Of a DNA stretch of 64,000 bases, positions 1-8,412 are shown one piece after another. The notes below the pieces were generated by a model. That model searched no databases. It saw only the letters and a program-made list of their open reading frames with translations, and had not been told where the DNA came from. This DNA is from Sulfitobacter albidus (lineage in GTDB: Bacteria > Pseudomonadota > Alphaproteobacteria > Rhodobacterales > Rhodobacteraceae), in NCBI RefSeq assembly GCF_018200035.1, contig NZ_CP073581.1, positions 1,670,501-1,734,500 of the forward strand, written 5' to 3'. How positions within the stretch are numbered: position 1 is the stretch's first letter; every line of letters begins with the position of its first letter. The position numbers and the translations under genes were made by a program.

Positions 1-90
1 GTGTCAATCAATCGGCAAATTCCCCGCGCTTCGTACTGGGTCTGGCGCGTTGCATGCGGTATGCCTGCGCCCAGAAAGCGAGGGCGCGAC

Positions 91-987
91 ATGGACTGGG
101 ACAAATTGCGAATCTTTCACGCGGTGGCCGATGCGGGCTCGCTCACCCACGCGGGGGAGCGGCTCAACCTGTCGCAATCCGCCGTCAGCCGACAGATTCG
201 CGGTCTCGAAGAACAGCTCAACACCAATCTCTTTCACCGCCACGCGCGCGGGCTGATCCTGACGGAACAGGGTGAGCTGCTGTTTGATGCCACCAGCGCC
301 ATGAGCAAACGGGTCGAGGCAGCGGGCGCGCGCATTCGCGACAGCGAGGAAGAAGTCTTTGGCGAGCTGCGTGTGACCACCACCACCGGTTTCGGCACGC
401 TTTGGCTCGCGCCACGGCTGTCAAAGCTTTACGAGAAATACCCCGAGCTCAAAGTCGATCTGATGCTGGAGGAACGTGTGCTCGATCTGCCCATGCGCGA
501 GGCGGATGTCGCCATCCGCTTCAAGGAGCCCAGTCAGGCGGATCTAGTGCGCAAGCGGCTGATGACCGTACAGATGGGTCTTTATTCGACACCCGGATAC
601 CTCAAGGCCGCAGGCACGCCCGAGCGGTTGGAAGATTTGAGCGCACATCGGCTGATCTGCCAGAACACCAACAGCGATCAGGTGGGCGCGGGTCTGAATC
701 TGATCCAGCAACTCATGCTTTACGACATCAAGTCGCTGCTGACCGTCAACAACTACTTTGGCGTGTTGCAAGGCGTGCTGAACGATCTCGGCATCGGTGT
801 GCTGCCCGACTACCTTATACAGGATTTCCCGGACATGGTGCGGGTGCTGCCGCAGATCACCTCGGCGGATGTCCCGGTTTTCCTGGCCTACCCCGAAGAG
901 CTGCGCCAATCGCAGCGGGTCGCGGCCTTCAAGGATTTCGTGCAGGACGAAATCATCGCCTACCGCAAGCTGGCGCGTGACAGTTGA
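91..987 (+). CDS. LysR-family transcriptional regulator
   Basis: DNA-binding regulator of 298 aa. An N-terminal winged helix-turn-helix occupies about residues 1-60 (AVADAGSLTHAGERL then LSQSAVSRQIRGLE), followed by a periplasmic-binding-protein-like effector domain from about residue 90, which is the normal LysR layout and length. The frame stays open to the left edge, but the ATG at 91 is preferred: GAGGG lies 6 nt upstream and the protein then begins MDWDKLRIF directly before the helix-turn-helix. The effector is unknown. No divergent partner is visible because the left flank is cut; the downstream intergenic region carries two direct repeats that could be a binding site for some regulator. 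Family certain, target unknown. Confidence 0.93.
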   Translation: MDWDKLRIFHAVADAGSLTHAGERLNLSQSAVSRQIRGLEEQLNTNLFHRHARGLILTEQGELLFDATSAMSKRVEAAGARIRDSEEEVFGELRVTTTTGFGTLWLAPRLSKLYEKYPELKVDLMLEERVLDLPMREADVAIRFKEPSQADLVRKRLMTVQMGLYSTPGYLKAAGTPERLEDLSAHRLICQNTNSDQVGAGLNLIQQLMLYDIKSLLTVNNYFGVLQGVLNDLGIGVLPDYLIQDFPDMVRVLPQITSADVPVFLAYPEELRQSQRVAAFKDFVQDEIIAYRKLARDS

Positions 988-993
988 TCCAAC

Positions 994-1028
994 GCTATGC
1001 GCAAGGCGCATAGCTGCTATGCCCAAGG
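994..1028. promoter_or_regulatory. Two direct repeats GCTATGCSCAAGG, 22 bp apart
   Basis: GCTATGCGCAAGG (994-1006) recurs as GCTATGCCCAAGG (1016-1028), 12 of 13 bases identical, with starts 22 bp apart, about two helical turns. The first copy also forms a perfect 9-bp inverted repeat with the following bases (994-1002 with 1006-1014). The pair lies 17 bp upstream of a candidate -35 element, a usual place for an activator site. It could alternatively act as an end-of-transcript hairpin for the LysR gene, but there is no U-tract. Which protein binds is unknown. Confidence 0.4.
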
Positions 1029-1044
1029 TTGTGCAGAATCTGCC

Positions 1045-1073
1045 TTGATCGGTGGCACGTCGCACACTAATTG
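1045..1073 (+). promoter_or_regulatory. Candidate promoter of the small RNA
   Basis: TTGATC (1045-1050) and TAATTG (1068-1073) are separated by 17 bp. This resembles a vegetative sigma factor promoter and predicts a transcript start near 1080, just before the structured stretch that ends in a terminator. Inferred from sequence alone. Confidence 0.4.
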
Positions 1074-1079
1074 GTCACG

Positions 1080-1160
1080 CACAGGGATTGAGGCTGTTTT
1101 GTCTCGCCCTGTACCTCCCTGTTGGACTTGGCCGGGCCATTGTGCCCGGTCTTTTTTTGC
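1080..1160 (+). ncRNA. Candidate small regulatory RNA
   Basis: About 80 nt. The 5' part can fold by pairing ACAGGG (1081-1086) with CCCTGT (1107-1112). A mostly unpaired stretch with ACCTCCCT (1113-1120), which is complementary to Shine-Dalgarno sequences, follows. The end is a GC stem (GCCGGGC at 1131-1137 with GCCCGGT at 1144-1150) and a run of seven T. A 5' hairpin, an anti-ribosome-site segment and an intrinsic terminator match the architecture of alphaproteobacterial trans-acting sRNAs such as the CcsR/cuckoo group with CCUCCUCCC motifs. I cannot assign it to a family. It lies in the 376-bp gap between the LysR gene and the PRC-barrel gene; the remainder of the gap (1161-1363) shows no clear feature. 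An alternative is the leader of the downstream gene, ended by attenuation. Confidence 0.5.
1131..1158 (+). terminator. Intrinsic terminator
   Basis: GCCGGGC and GCCCGGT (one G-T pair) form a 7-bp stem around a 6-nt loop, followed by a run of seven T. It ends the candidate small RNA. Confidence 0.65.
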
Positions 1161-1363
1161 CCGAAATCGCGGGCCACGACCGTTCCGGTTGTGCTCTCCA
1201 CAGCGGGCCGCCAAAAAAAATCGGACCAAAACAAAAATGATTTCAACGGCTTGGGCGAAAAAATCAGATCTCAGCGCTGCTTTTCTGGAACGCAGGCACG
1301 CATCGCCCGTTGTATCTGCAACACCGGCATGGATCGGTAAACAGACTACGAAGGAGACTTCAA

Positions 1364-1834
1364 ATGACACGCAATCTTATGATCACAACCGCCGCCGTCG
1401 CAGCCCTTTTCGCCGCTCCGATGGCAACTGCACAAACCGTCAGCGATGACGTGACCAACGTCGAGATCGAAACCAAGCGTCCCGGCATCGGAATTGCCGA
1501 GTATGACCCCACCATCATGGGTGTGCAGCAAGACCAGTACGACGCTCTGCGCAACACTGTGGGTGATCCACTGCTGACCACTGACAATGAGCAGCTCGGC
1601 ACAATCACCGAAGTGACCTTTGACGGCATGGGCAATCCCGAACTGGTCGTGGATCTTGTCCCCGAGGCCAAGATCGACGCTGAAGAGTTGGTGATTACGC
1701 TGCTGCCCGAAACCATCAACATCGTGGATGGGAAAATCTTCCTCGATACCACTACAGATGAGCTGTACCTGAAGGCACAGCAGGGATCCAAGCGCGACGA
1801 CGAGACGTCAACATCCGTCACGATCTCTTCGTAA
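1364..1834 (+). CDS. Secreted PRC-barrel-like protein
   Basis: 156-aa protein with a clear signal peptide (about residues 1-23, MTRNLMITTAAVAALFAAP, cleavage near ATAQ). The mature part contains a block resembling a PRC-barrel: TTDNEQLGTITEVTFDGMG followed by a valine-rich strand pair (ELVVDLVP, ELVITLLPETI). The start is set by AAGGAGA 7 nt upstream of the ATG; an earlier in-frame start lacks both a ribosome site and a signal peptide. PRC-barrel proteins of this size are common in alphaproteobacteria, often periplasmic and with unclear function. It stands alone and is followed by a strong terminator, so it is probably monocistronic. Secretion is well supported; the fold call is moderate. Confidence 0.75.
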   Translation: MTRNLMITTAAVAALFAAPMATAQTVSDDVTNVEIETKRPGIGIAEYDPTIMGVQQDQYDALRNTVGDPLLTTDNEQLGTITEVTFDGMGNPELVVDLVPEAKIDAEELVITLLPETINIVDGKIFLDTTTDELYLKAQQGSKRDDETSTSVTISS

Positions 1835-1855
1835 GCGTACATATTGCTACGACCA

Positions 1856-1894
1856 AAGACGCCTCCGCACCTCTAGGTGTGGGGGCGTCTTTTT
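1856..1894 (+). terminator. Strong intrinsic terminator
   Basis: A long stem pairs AGACGCC with GGCGTCT and CCGCACCT with AGGTGTGG, followed by TTTTTG. It ends the PRC-barrel gene about 20 nt after its stop. Confidence 0.85.
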
Positions 1895-1976
1895 GTTTGC
1901 GCAACAGGCGCATTGAAGCAACAGCACAACTCCAGTATGGCAGGCGCAACATTCCCTGCCCCGTGGAGCGCCCCCC

Positions 1977-4135
1977 ATGTCCGAGCCCGAGATCACATCA
2001 GAAATCATTTCCTCCCACGGTCTGAGCGACAGCGAGTATCAGACCATCCTTGATCTGATCGGGCGCACGCCGACCTTCACCGAACTCGGCATCTTCTCCG
2101 CGATGTGGAATGAACATTGCTCCTACAAATCCTCCAAGAAATGGCTGCGCACCCTGCCCACGACCGGCCCGCAAGTCATCTGCGGCCCCGGTGAAAACGC
2201 GGGCGTGGTCGACATCGGCGACGGTCAGGCGGTCGTGTTCAAGATGGAAAGCCACAATCACCCCTCCTACATCGAGCCCTATCAGGGTGCCGCCACCGGC
2301 GTGGGCGGCATCCTGCGCGATGTCTTCACCATGGGCGCGCGCCCCATCGCCTCGATGAACTCCCTGTCGTTCGGGGAGCCCGGTCACTGGAAAACCAAAC
2401 AGCTCGTGCACGGTGTGGTGGCGGGCGTGGGCGGCTACGGCAACTGCTTTGGCGTGCCCTGCGCGGGCGGCGAGGTGCGGTTTGATCCGGCCTATAACGG
2501 GAACTGCCTGGTCAACGCCTTTGCGGCGGGCCTCGCGGACGCGGACAAGATCTTTTACTCCGCCGCCTCCGGTGTGGGCATGCCCGTCGTCTACCTCGGC
2601 GCCAAGACAGGACGCGACGGCGTCGGCGGCGCCACGATGGCCTCGGCCGAATTCGACGATACCATCGAGGAAAAGCGCCCCACCGTGCAGGTCGGCGATC
2701 CGTTTACCGAAAAGCGCCTGATGGAAGCCACGCTTGAGCTGATGGCGACAGGTGCCGTGATCTCGATCCAGGATATGGGCGCCGCGGGCCTCACCTGCTC
2801 CGCCGTGGAAATGGGCGACAAGGGCAACCTTGGCGTGATCCTTGATCTGGAAAAGGTACCCACGCGCGAGGCGGCGATGACCGCCTACGAGATGATGCTC
2901 TCGGAATCCCAGGAACGCATGCTCATGGTGCTGCGCCCCGAGTTGGAGGCCGAGGCCAAGGCCGTCTTTGACAAATGGGATCTCGATTTCGCCATCGTGG
3001 GCGAAACCATCGCCGAGGACCGCTTCATCATCCGCCTGAACGGCGAGGTCAAAGCCGATCTGCCGCTCAAGGCGCTCTCGGGCACCGCCCCGAATACGAC
3101 CGCCCGTGGGAGGCAACGCCGCCCGCCGCAGCGCTCACCGACGTGCCCGCCATCGACCCCATCGAAGGGCTGCGCGCGCTGATCTCCAGCCCCAACTACG
3201 CGGGCAAAGCGTGGGTGTTTGAGCAATACGATACCATGGTCATGGCGGACAGTGCCCGCACGCCGGGCTTTGGCGCCGGGTTGATCCGCGTGCACGGCAC
3301 CGACAAAACGCTCGCCTTCACCTCCGACGTGACGCCGCGCTACGTCAAGGCGAACCCGGTCGAGGGCGGCAAACAGGCCGTGGCCGAAGCCTACCGCAAC
3401 CTAACCGCCACGGGTGCCACCCCGCTGGCGACCACCGATAACCTCAACTTCGGCAATCCCGAAAAGCCCGCGATCATGGGCCAGTTCGTCGGCGCCATCA
3501 AAGGCATCGGGGAGGCGGTCGCAGCCCTCGATATGCCCATCGTCTCGGGTAACGTCTCGCTTTACAACGAGACCGACGGCACCGCGATCCTGCCCACGCC
3601 GACCATCGGCGCCGTTGGCCTGATCGAGACGACCGACCGCATCATCGGCTTTGACGTCACCGACACCCATGTGCTGCTGCTGCTCGGCGAAACCCACGGC
3701 CACCTCGGCCAATCCGCCCTGCTCGCCGAAGCCTTCCAACGCAGCGAAGGGGACGCGCCGCCCGTGGATCTCGCGGCTGAGGCCGCCCACGGCGATTTCA
3801 TCCGCGCCAATCATACCAGCATCGACGCCTGCACCGATCTCTCCGACGGCGGTCTCGCCCTCGCCGCGTTCGAGATGGCCCGCCACGCGAGCCTTGGCCT
3901 TTCCCTCGACGCCAGCGACACCCCAACCCTTTTTGGCGAGGATCAAGCGCGTTACCTCATCGCCGCGACACCGGAAAACGCAGCAGCGCTGCACGCCTCG
4001 GCAACCTCGGCGGGCCTCACCCTCACACAGATCGGCCGGTTCGGTGGCGACAGCCTCGCCTTCGGCGCCCATACCGCCCCGCTCACCGATCTCACCGCCC
4101 TCTTTGAGAGCGCCTTCGCCGCCACGGTCACCTGA
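1977..4135 (+). CDS. purL: Phosphoribosylformylglycinamidine synthase, interrupted by a -1 frameshift
   Basis: Converts FGAR, glutamine-derived ammonia and ATP to FGAM in de novo purine synthesis. This is the small PurL form used with PurS and PurQ. The N-terminal part carries [20 protein letters not shown] (catalytic His region), KMESHNHPS (ATP/substrate loop) and QDMGAAGL; the C-terminal half continues with [11 protein letters not shown] and DLSDGGLA. The reading frame breaks after LSGTAP (about 3087). Adding one C to the CCCC run at 3088-3091 restores LSGTAPEYDRPW and one protein of about 719 aa, the usual length. I read this as a sequencing error because purL is needed for purine prototrophy and the rest is well conserved. 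A true pseudogene cannot be excluded. GTGGAG precedes the start. Confidence 0.93.
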
Positions 4136-4147
4136 TCCGCTTTCCGG

Positions 4148-4308
4148 ATCGGAGCCGCCCTTGCGTGGTCACAGGCGGCCCCCGGACCCGCAGGCGGTCC
4201 AGATAAATCGCCGAGGGTCCGCGCGCCCCGGCGCGTGGAAACGGCTATTTCTCTTGACCGGCGAAGGGACCGGGGGCAGACGACAGACCGCGTAAGGGCG
4301 GCTCCGAT
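4148..4308. repeat. Large imperfect inverted repeat, possible structured element
   Basis: Arms 4148-4170 and 4286-4308 pair along all 23 positions (21 Watson-Crick, 2 G-U if transcribed). The pairing resumes with GCCCCCGGACCC (4178-4189) against GGGACCGGGGGC (4266-4277), one mismatch. It fills the gap between the convergent purL and the VWA gene. There is no U-tract at either end. It could be a two-way transcript-end structure, an intergenic repeat family or a folded RNA; the sequence alone does not decide. Confidence 0.6.
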
Positions 4309-4335
4309 TTTCCGGATAGGAGAGACCCGCAGCGC

Positions 4336-5601
4336 CTACCCGCCCTCCACCATCCCCATCAGCCGCGCCTTTTCGCCCACGTCATCGGGGCGCGAAATCG
4401 CTGCCGCCAGCGCCTCCAGCGAGGCAATCGAATGGCCCGCACGAAAACTGTCCACATGCGGCAGCATCGCCCGGATGCCCGCCGCCTTGGGCGCGAACCC
4501 GTCCCAGCGCAGCAACGGGTTCAGCCAGATCACCCGCCGTGCGCTCAAATGCAGCCGCTGCATCTGGCGGGCAAGCGCCTCGGGGTCGTCGCGGTCCAAT
4601 CCGTCGGTGATCAACAGCACCACAGCGCCCTGCCCCAGCACCCGGCGTGACCAATCGCGGTTGAACGCCTCGATACTCTGCCCGATGCGCGTGCCGCCCT
4701 CCCAATCCTGCGCCTCGGCCCCGGCGGCGGCCAGCGCCGCATCCACGTCGCGGGTCGCCAGATGCCGGGTGATATTCGTGAGCTGCGTGCCAAACGTGAA
4801 GGCATGTACCTGCGCCCAGCCCGCCCCGCGCTCATTCGCAACCGCATGCAGAAAATGCAGGATGATCCGGCTATACTGGCTCATCGAGCCCGAAATATCG
4901 CAGAGCACCACCAGATTGGGCCACTTCGGCTTGGGCCGTTTGAGCGTCAGCGCCCCCATCTCGCCGCCGCGCCGCATCGCCGCGCGCATCGAGCGGGCGG
5001 CGTCCACGCGCCCCTGCCCCACGCTCGCCACCGCCCGGCGCGAAGGCAGCGGGCGGATGGGCAGACTGAGCCGGGCGAGCATGCGTTTCGCCTCAGCGAT
5101 CTCGGCCACACCCATCTGCTCAAAATCCAGTGTTTTCAGCCGCTCAGAGGTCGACATTGTCAGCGAGGCATCCACCTCGATCAGCGCATCCTCCTCGGGT
5201 GGCGCCTCTTCCTCCTCCTGCGGCGGCGCTTCGGCGCCGTCCAGCAGTGCCTCCGCCGCGCGTTTTTCCGCCGCCTGTGCCGGCCGGTCTTCCTGCACGC
5301 CACGAATGGCGGGCAGCATCGCGGCCATCATATGCTCCAGATAACGCGGGTCGCGCCAGTACAGCCGGAAAAGCTGCGCATAGACCCGCGCGTGCTCTGG
5401 CCGGTTCACAAAACAGGCGTGCAGCGTCCAGTAGAAATCCCGCTTGTCGGTAAACCCCGCCGCCTCTACCGCGCGAATGGCGTCGATCACGCGCCCCGGC
5501 CCGATAGGCAGCCCCGCGCGGCGCAGGGCGCGGGCGAAATGCGTGATGTTGCCCGCAAGGCGCGGATCGTCGGGCAGCTCAAGGGGGATGTGTTCGACCA
5601 T
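4336..5601 (-). CDS. VWA-domain protein, CoxE-like
   Basis: 421-aa cytoplasmic protein. The N-terminal half (about 1-110) is helical and contains GFTDKRDFYWTLHACFVNRPEH, shared by CoxE-type proteins. An acidic linker (about 115-145, rich in EEEE and PPEE) leads to a von Willebrand A domain from about residue 228, with the metal-binding motif CDISGSMS (DxSxS) and a later TDGLDRDDPEAL. Such proteins act with a MoxR-type AAA+ ATPase as a chaperone or remodelling pair, for example in CO dehydrogenase maturation. The ATPase gene ends only 3 nt upstream, so the two are co-transcribed. No cox structural genes are in the window, so the client is unknown. Confidence 0.88.
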   Translation of the reverse strand: MVEHIPLELPDDPRLAGNITHFARALRRAGLPIGPGRVIDAIRAVEAAGFTDKRDFYWTLHACFVNRPEHARVYAQLFRLYWRDPRYLEHMMAAMLPAIRGVQEDRPAQAAEKRAAEALLDGAEAPPQEEEEAPPEEDALIEVDASLTMSTSERLKTLDFEQMGVAEIAEAKRMLARLSLPIRPLPSRRAVASVGQGRVDAARSMRAAMRRGGEMGALTLKRPKPKWPNLVVLCDISGSMSQYSRIILHFLHAVANERGAGWAQVHAFTFGTQLTNITRHLATRDVDAALAAAGAEAQDWEGGTRIGQSIEAFNRDWSRRVLGQGAVVLLITDGLDRDDPEALARQMQRLHLSARRVIWLNPLLRWDGFAPKAAGIRAMLPHVDSFRAGHSIASLEALAAAISRPDDVGEKARLMGMVEGG

Positions 5602-5604
5602 CTG

Positions 5605-6510
5605 TCAGGCGGGCAGGCTTGCCCGCGCCTCGTCGAGGATGCGTTTCGCCTCCGATCCCTGCAGCTTGGCGATATCGTCCTGATATTTCAGGATCGCGCC
5701 GAGGGTGTCGGCAATCGTCTCGGGGCTGAGCGTGATAACATCCAGCGCCAGCAGGCATTTCGCCCAGTCAATGGTTTCGGCCACGCCGGGTTTCTTGAAC
5801 AGATCTTCCGTCCGCAGCTTTTGCACAAAGGCCACGACCTCGCGGCTCAGGTTCTCCGCCGCCTCGGGGGCGCGGGCCGCGAGAATCTCCATCTCCCGCT
5901 CGAACCCCGGATAGTCGACCCAGTGATAGAGGCAGCGCCGCTTGAGCGCATCGTGCACCTCGCGCGTGCGGTTCGAGGTCAGGATGACAATGGGCGGCTC
6001 GGGTGCCTTCACGGTGCCCATCTCGGGGATCGTGACCTGAAAATCCGACAGCGCTTCGAGCAGGAACGCCTCGAAGGGCGCGTCGGTGCGGTCCAGCTCG
6101 TCGATCAGCAGAATCGGCGCGCCGTTCTCGTCCGGGCGCATGGCCTGCAGCAAGGGCCGCTCGATCAGGTAGTCGTCGGAGAACAACTCCGACGTGAGCG
6201 TCCCGCGCTCTGCCCCGCCCGCGGCCTCCGCCGTGCGGATCGCGACCATCTGCGCGGCAAAGTTCCACTCATAAACGGCCGAGGTCGCATCCAGCCCCTC
6301 GTAGCATTGCAGCCGGATCAGCCGACGCCCCAGTGCGGCGGCCAGCGCCTTGGCGATCTCGGTCTTGCCGACGCCGGCCTCGCCCTCCAGAAACAAGGGC
6401 CGGCCCAGCGTGAGGCTCAGAAACACCACCGTCGCCAGCGCCCGCCCGCAGACATAGCCCTGCTCGGCCAGCATCGCCTGTACGCCGTCAATGGAGGATG
6501 TATCGGCCAT
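5605..6510 (-). CDS. MoxR-family AAA+ ATPase
   Basis: 301-aa ATPase. Walker A is FLEGEAGVGKTEIAKAL (about residues 38-54), Walker B is LLIDELDRTD, and sensor 1 lies in IVILTSNRTREVHDAL. The pattern is the MoxR/CoxD group, in which the ATPase remodels a partner complex through a VWA protein. The start at 6510 (MADTSSIDGV) has GGGAG 7 nt upstream; the longer frame starting at 6561 has none. It is directly followed by the CoxE-like VWA gene on the same strand, giving a two-gene operon. Confidence 0.9.
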   Translation of the reverse strand: MADTSSIDGVQAMLAEQGYVCGRALATVVFLSLTLGRPLFLEGEAGVGKTEIAKALAAALGRRLIRLQCYEGLDATSAVYEWNFAAQMVAIRTAEAAGGAERGTLTSELFSDDYLIERPLLQAMRPDENGAPILLIDELDRTDAPFEAFLLEALSDFQVTIPEMGTVKAPEPPIVILTSNRTREVHDALKRRCLYHWVDYPGFEREMEILAARAPEAAENLSREVVAFVQKLRTEDLFKKPGVAETIDWAKCLLALDVITLSPETIADTLGAILKYQDDIAKLQGSEAKRILDEARASLPA

Positions 6511-6748
6511 GGTGTGCTCCCGCAAATTGATGTCGCGCCAGAAGGTCACCGCCTGGGCCAAGCGTCAAGGGCACCTTGGTAGATATGTCACGCGGGCGCG
6601 CGGGCAAATAACGCCGCGATTGACGTGATTCGGGGGCCGTGCGATGCTATTGACCAAGCAATAAGAGGTTTGTGGCATCACGCACGCAGACCCGGCAGCG
6701 GTACGAGGCAGCAGATGAGTATTTCCCCCGACTTCGAGGGCGCCCGCC

Positions 6749-7792
6749 ATGGCGGATGAGCGTAAGATCACGGCCGTCACCTGCGTCAAGAACGAGGGAC
6801 CGTTCCTGATCGAATGGATTGCCTATCATCGCCTGCTGGGGGTGACGGATTTCCTCTTTTATTCAAACGATTGCGACGATGGCACCGATACGCTGCTGGA
6901 TGCGCTGGCGGATGAGGGCCTGTGCGTGCACCTGCCCAACCCCGCCGAGGGGCGCAATTACCAGATGGAGGCGCTCAAGGACGCGAAGCGTCAGGCCGTC
7001 GTGCAGGACGCCGATTGGGTCTGGATCGCGGATGTGGACGAGTTCCCGAATATCCACGTGGGCGATCACAGCTTTGCCGCGCTCATCGAGGCGTGCGGCG
7101 ATCCGCAGGCGATCAGCCTGAATTTCCAGTTCTTCGCCAATGACGGGGTCGAGGACTATGTCGACGCGCCGGTGATCGGCCAGTTCAGCCGCTCGCACAA
7201 CCCCGATCTGTGGTGCGGCGAGGCCGCGATCGAGGTCAAATCACTGGTCCGCGCGGATTTCCCGCTGCAATACTACGGCGCGCACCGCCCGTTCCAAAAG
7301 GCCAAGAAGGCCAAAGGCGTCACATGGACCGACGGTTCTGGCCGCCCGGTGCCGCATAAATTCCTCGTGGCCGCGAATCCGCGCCGCATCCGGCGCTTTC
7401 CGGCGGCGGGCGCGCGGGCGCATGCCACGCTCAACCACTACGCCCTGCGCAGCCTCGACAGCTATCTGGTCAAGAACGACCGCGGCGACGTGAACCGCGC
7501 AAATCGCGCGTTTGACGATACCTACTGGCGCGAACGCAACGATCCCGCGTGGGAGGATACATCGATCCAGCGTCACCTGCCCGCGCTCGCCGCCGAGATG
7601 GACGCGCTCAAGGCGCGCGGCGGCATCGGTGCGCTGCATGAGGCCTCCGTCACCGCCCACCGCGCCAAGCGCGACGCGCTGCTCACGCATCAAAGCTATA
7701 TCCGCATGCGCCGCCAATTGCGCCGTGCTTCGACCCTGCCCCCGCAGGAGGAAGCCATGCTGCGCGATCTTGGCCTGTTGGAGGACGCATGA
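6749..7792 (+). CDS. Glycosyltransferase family 2 protein (Glyco_tranf_2_4 type)
   Basis: 347-aa predicted glycosyltransferase. The N-terminus has the signature CVKNEGPFLIEWIAYHRLLG, then SNDCDDGTDTLLD (nucleotide-sugar binding) and the metal-binding DVDEF near residue 95. No membrane segment or signal peptide is visible, so it should act in the cytoplasm on a sugar-nucleotide donor. GAGGG lies 8 nt before the ATG. It is the first gene of a five-gene chain: its stop overlaps the start of the sulfotransferase-like gene by 4 nt. Two further copies of the same domain follow in the chain and a fourth lies at 42557. Acceptor and linkage cannot be told from sequence; cell-surface polysaccharide or glycolipid is the likely product. 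Confidence 0.85.
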   Translation: MADERKITAVTCVKNEGPFLIEWIAYHRLLGVTDFLFYSNDCDDGTDTLLDALADEGLCVHLPNPAEGRNYQMEALKDAKRQAVVQDADWVWIADVDEFPNIHVGDHSFAALIEACGDPQAISLNFQFFANDGVEDYVDAPVIGQFSRSHNPDLWCGEAAIEVKSLVRADFPLQYYGAHRPFQKAKKAKGVTWTDGSGRPVPHKFLVAANPRRIRRFPAAGARAHATLNHYALRSLDSYLVKNDRGDVNRANRAFDDTYWRERNDPAWEDTSIQRHLPALAAEMDALKARGGIGALHEASVTAHRAKRDALLTHQSYIRMRRQLRRASTLPPQEEAMLRDLGLLEDA

Positions 7793-8412
7793 GCACGCTC
7801 AGAATCGTCAACCTTGGCCTGCCCAAGACGGGCACCACCACGCTGGCGCGGGCGCTGAAAATCGCGGGGCTGCGCGTGGCTGATCACCGCATCCGCCCGC
7901 GCCAGACCACGAATGCCGATCTGTCGGATGCCTATGTCGCCGATCTGCTCTACCGTGGCTATTTCCAGACGGGCGATCCCGGCGCGCTGTTTGATGATTT
8001 CACCGCCCTGACCGAGCTGAGCTGCCTGCGGGGCGGCAAATCGCTCTGGCCGCAGATGGATTTTGCGATCATCGACGCGATCCGCAAACACCACCCCGGC
8101 GTGCGTTTCCTTGCCTCGCGCCGGGACAGCTGGGATGTGTCGCAGTCGATGCTGGCGTGGTCCGATCTGGGGATCGACCGCCTGCCCGCCTCTGACATTC
8201 CCGGCCTGCCGCAAGGCTACGGCGAGACGACGCGCGAGCGGATTCAATGGATCGACGGGCATTACGCCCATCTGCGCGCGATCTTTGCGGGCGATCCGGC
8301 CTATCTGGAATACGATGTGGCCGACGCGGGGGCGCGCGACGCGGTGGCCACCCATATCGGCACTGATCTGACGTGGTGGGGTGCCGCCAACACCAACAAC
8401 AGGGCCGGTTGA
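7789..8412 (+). CDS. Sulfotransferase-like protein
   Basis: 207-aa protein starting with the PAPS-binding loop NLGLPKTGTTTLARALKIAG (residues about 7-26), the 5'-phosphosulfate motif of sulfotransferases. A second block, FLASRRDSWDVSQSMLAWSD (about residues 105-124), has the Arg and Ser spacing of the 3'-phosphate motif. It is shorter than typical sulfotransferases (250-300 aa) but has both key motifs. It overlaps the upstream glycosyltransferase by ATGA and the downstream gene by TGATG, so translation is coupled. The likely role is sulfation of a glycan built by the neighbouring enzymes; this is inferred from context. Confidence 0.78.
   Translation: MSTLRIVNLGLPKTGTTTLARALKIAGLRVADHRIRPRQTTNADLSDAYVADLLYRGYFQTGDPGALFDDFTALTELSCLRGGKSLWPQMDFAIIDAIRKHHPGVRFLASRRDSWDVSQSMLAWSDLGIDRLPASDIPGLPQGYGETTRERIQWIDGHYAHLRAIFAGDPAYLEYDVADAGARDAVATHIGTDLTWWGAANTNNRAG

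Noticed and set aside
1..90. An upstream start for the LysR protein at position 1
   Set aside because: The extra 30 residues have no family counterpart, and a good ribosome site precedes the ATG at 91.
3080..3110. Programmed frameshifting in purL and the other broken genes
   Set aside because: No slippery heptamer with a downstream structure common to the sites; the sites are plain C or G runs, all shifts have the same sign, and the genes are not known to use frameshifting.
4762..6582. A 606-codon open frame on the plus strand opposite the VWA and MoxR genes
   Set aside because: It is a high-GC shadow: composition is Arg/Pro/His-rich, no domain is visible, and both opposite genes have intact motifs.
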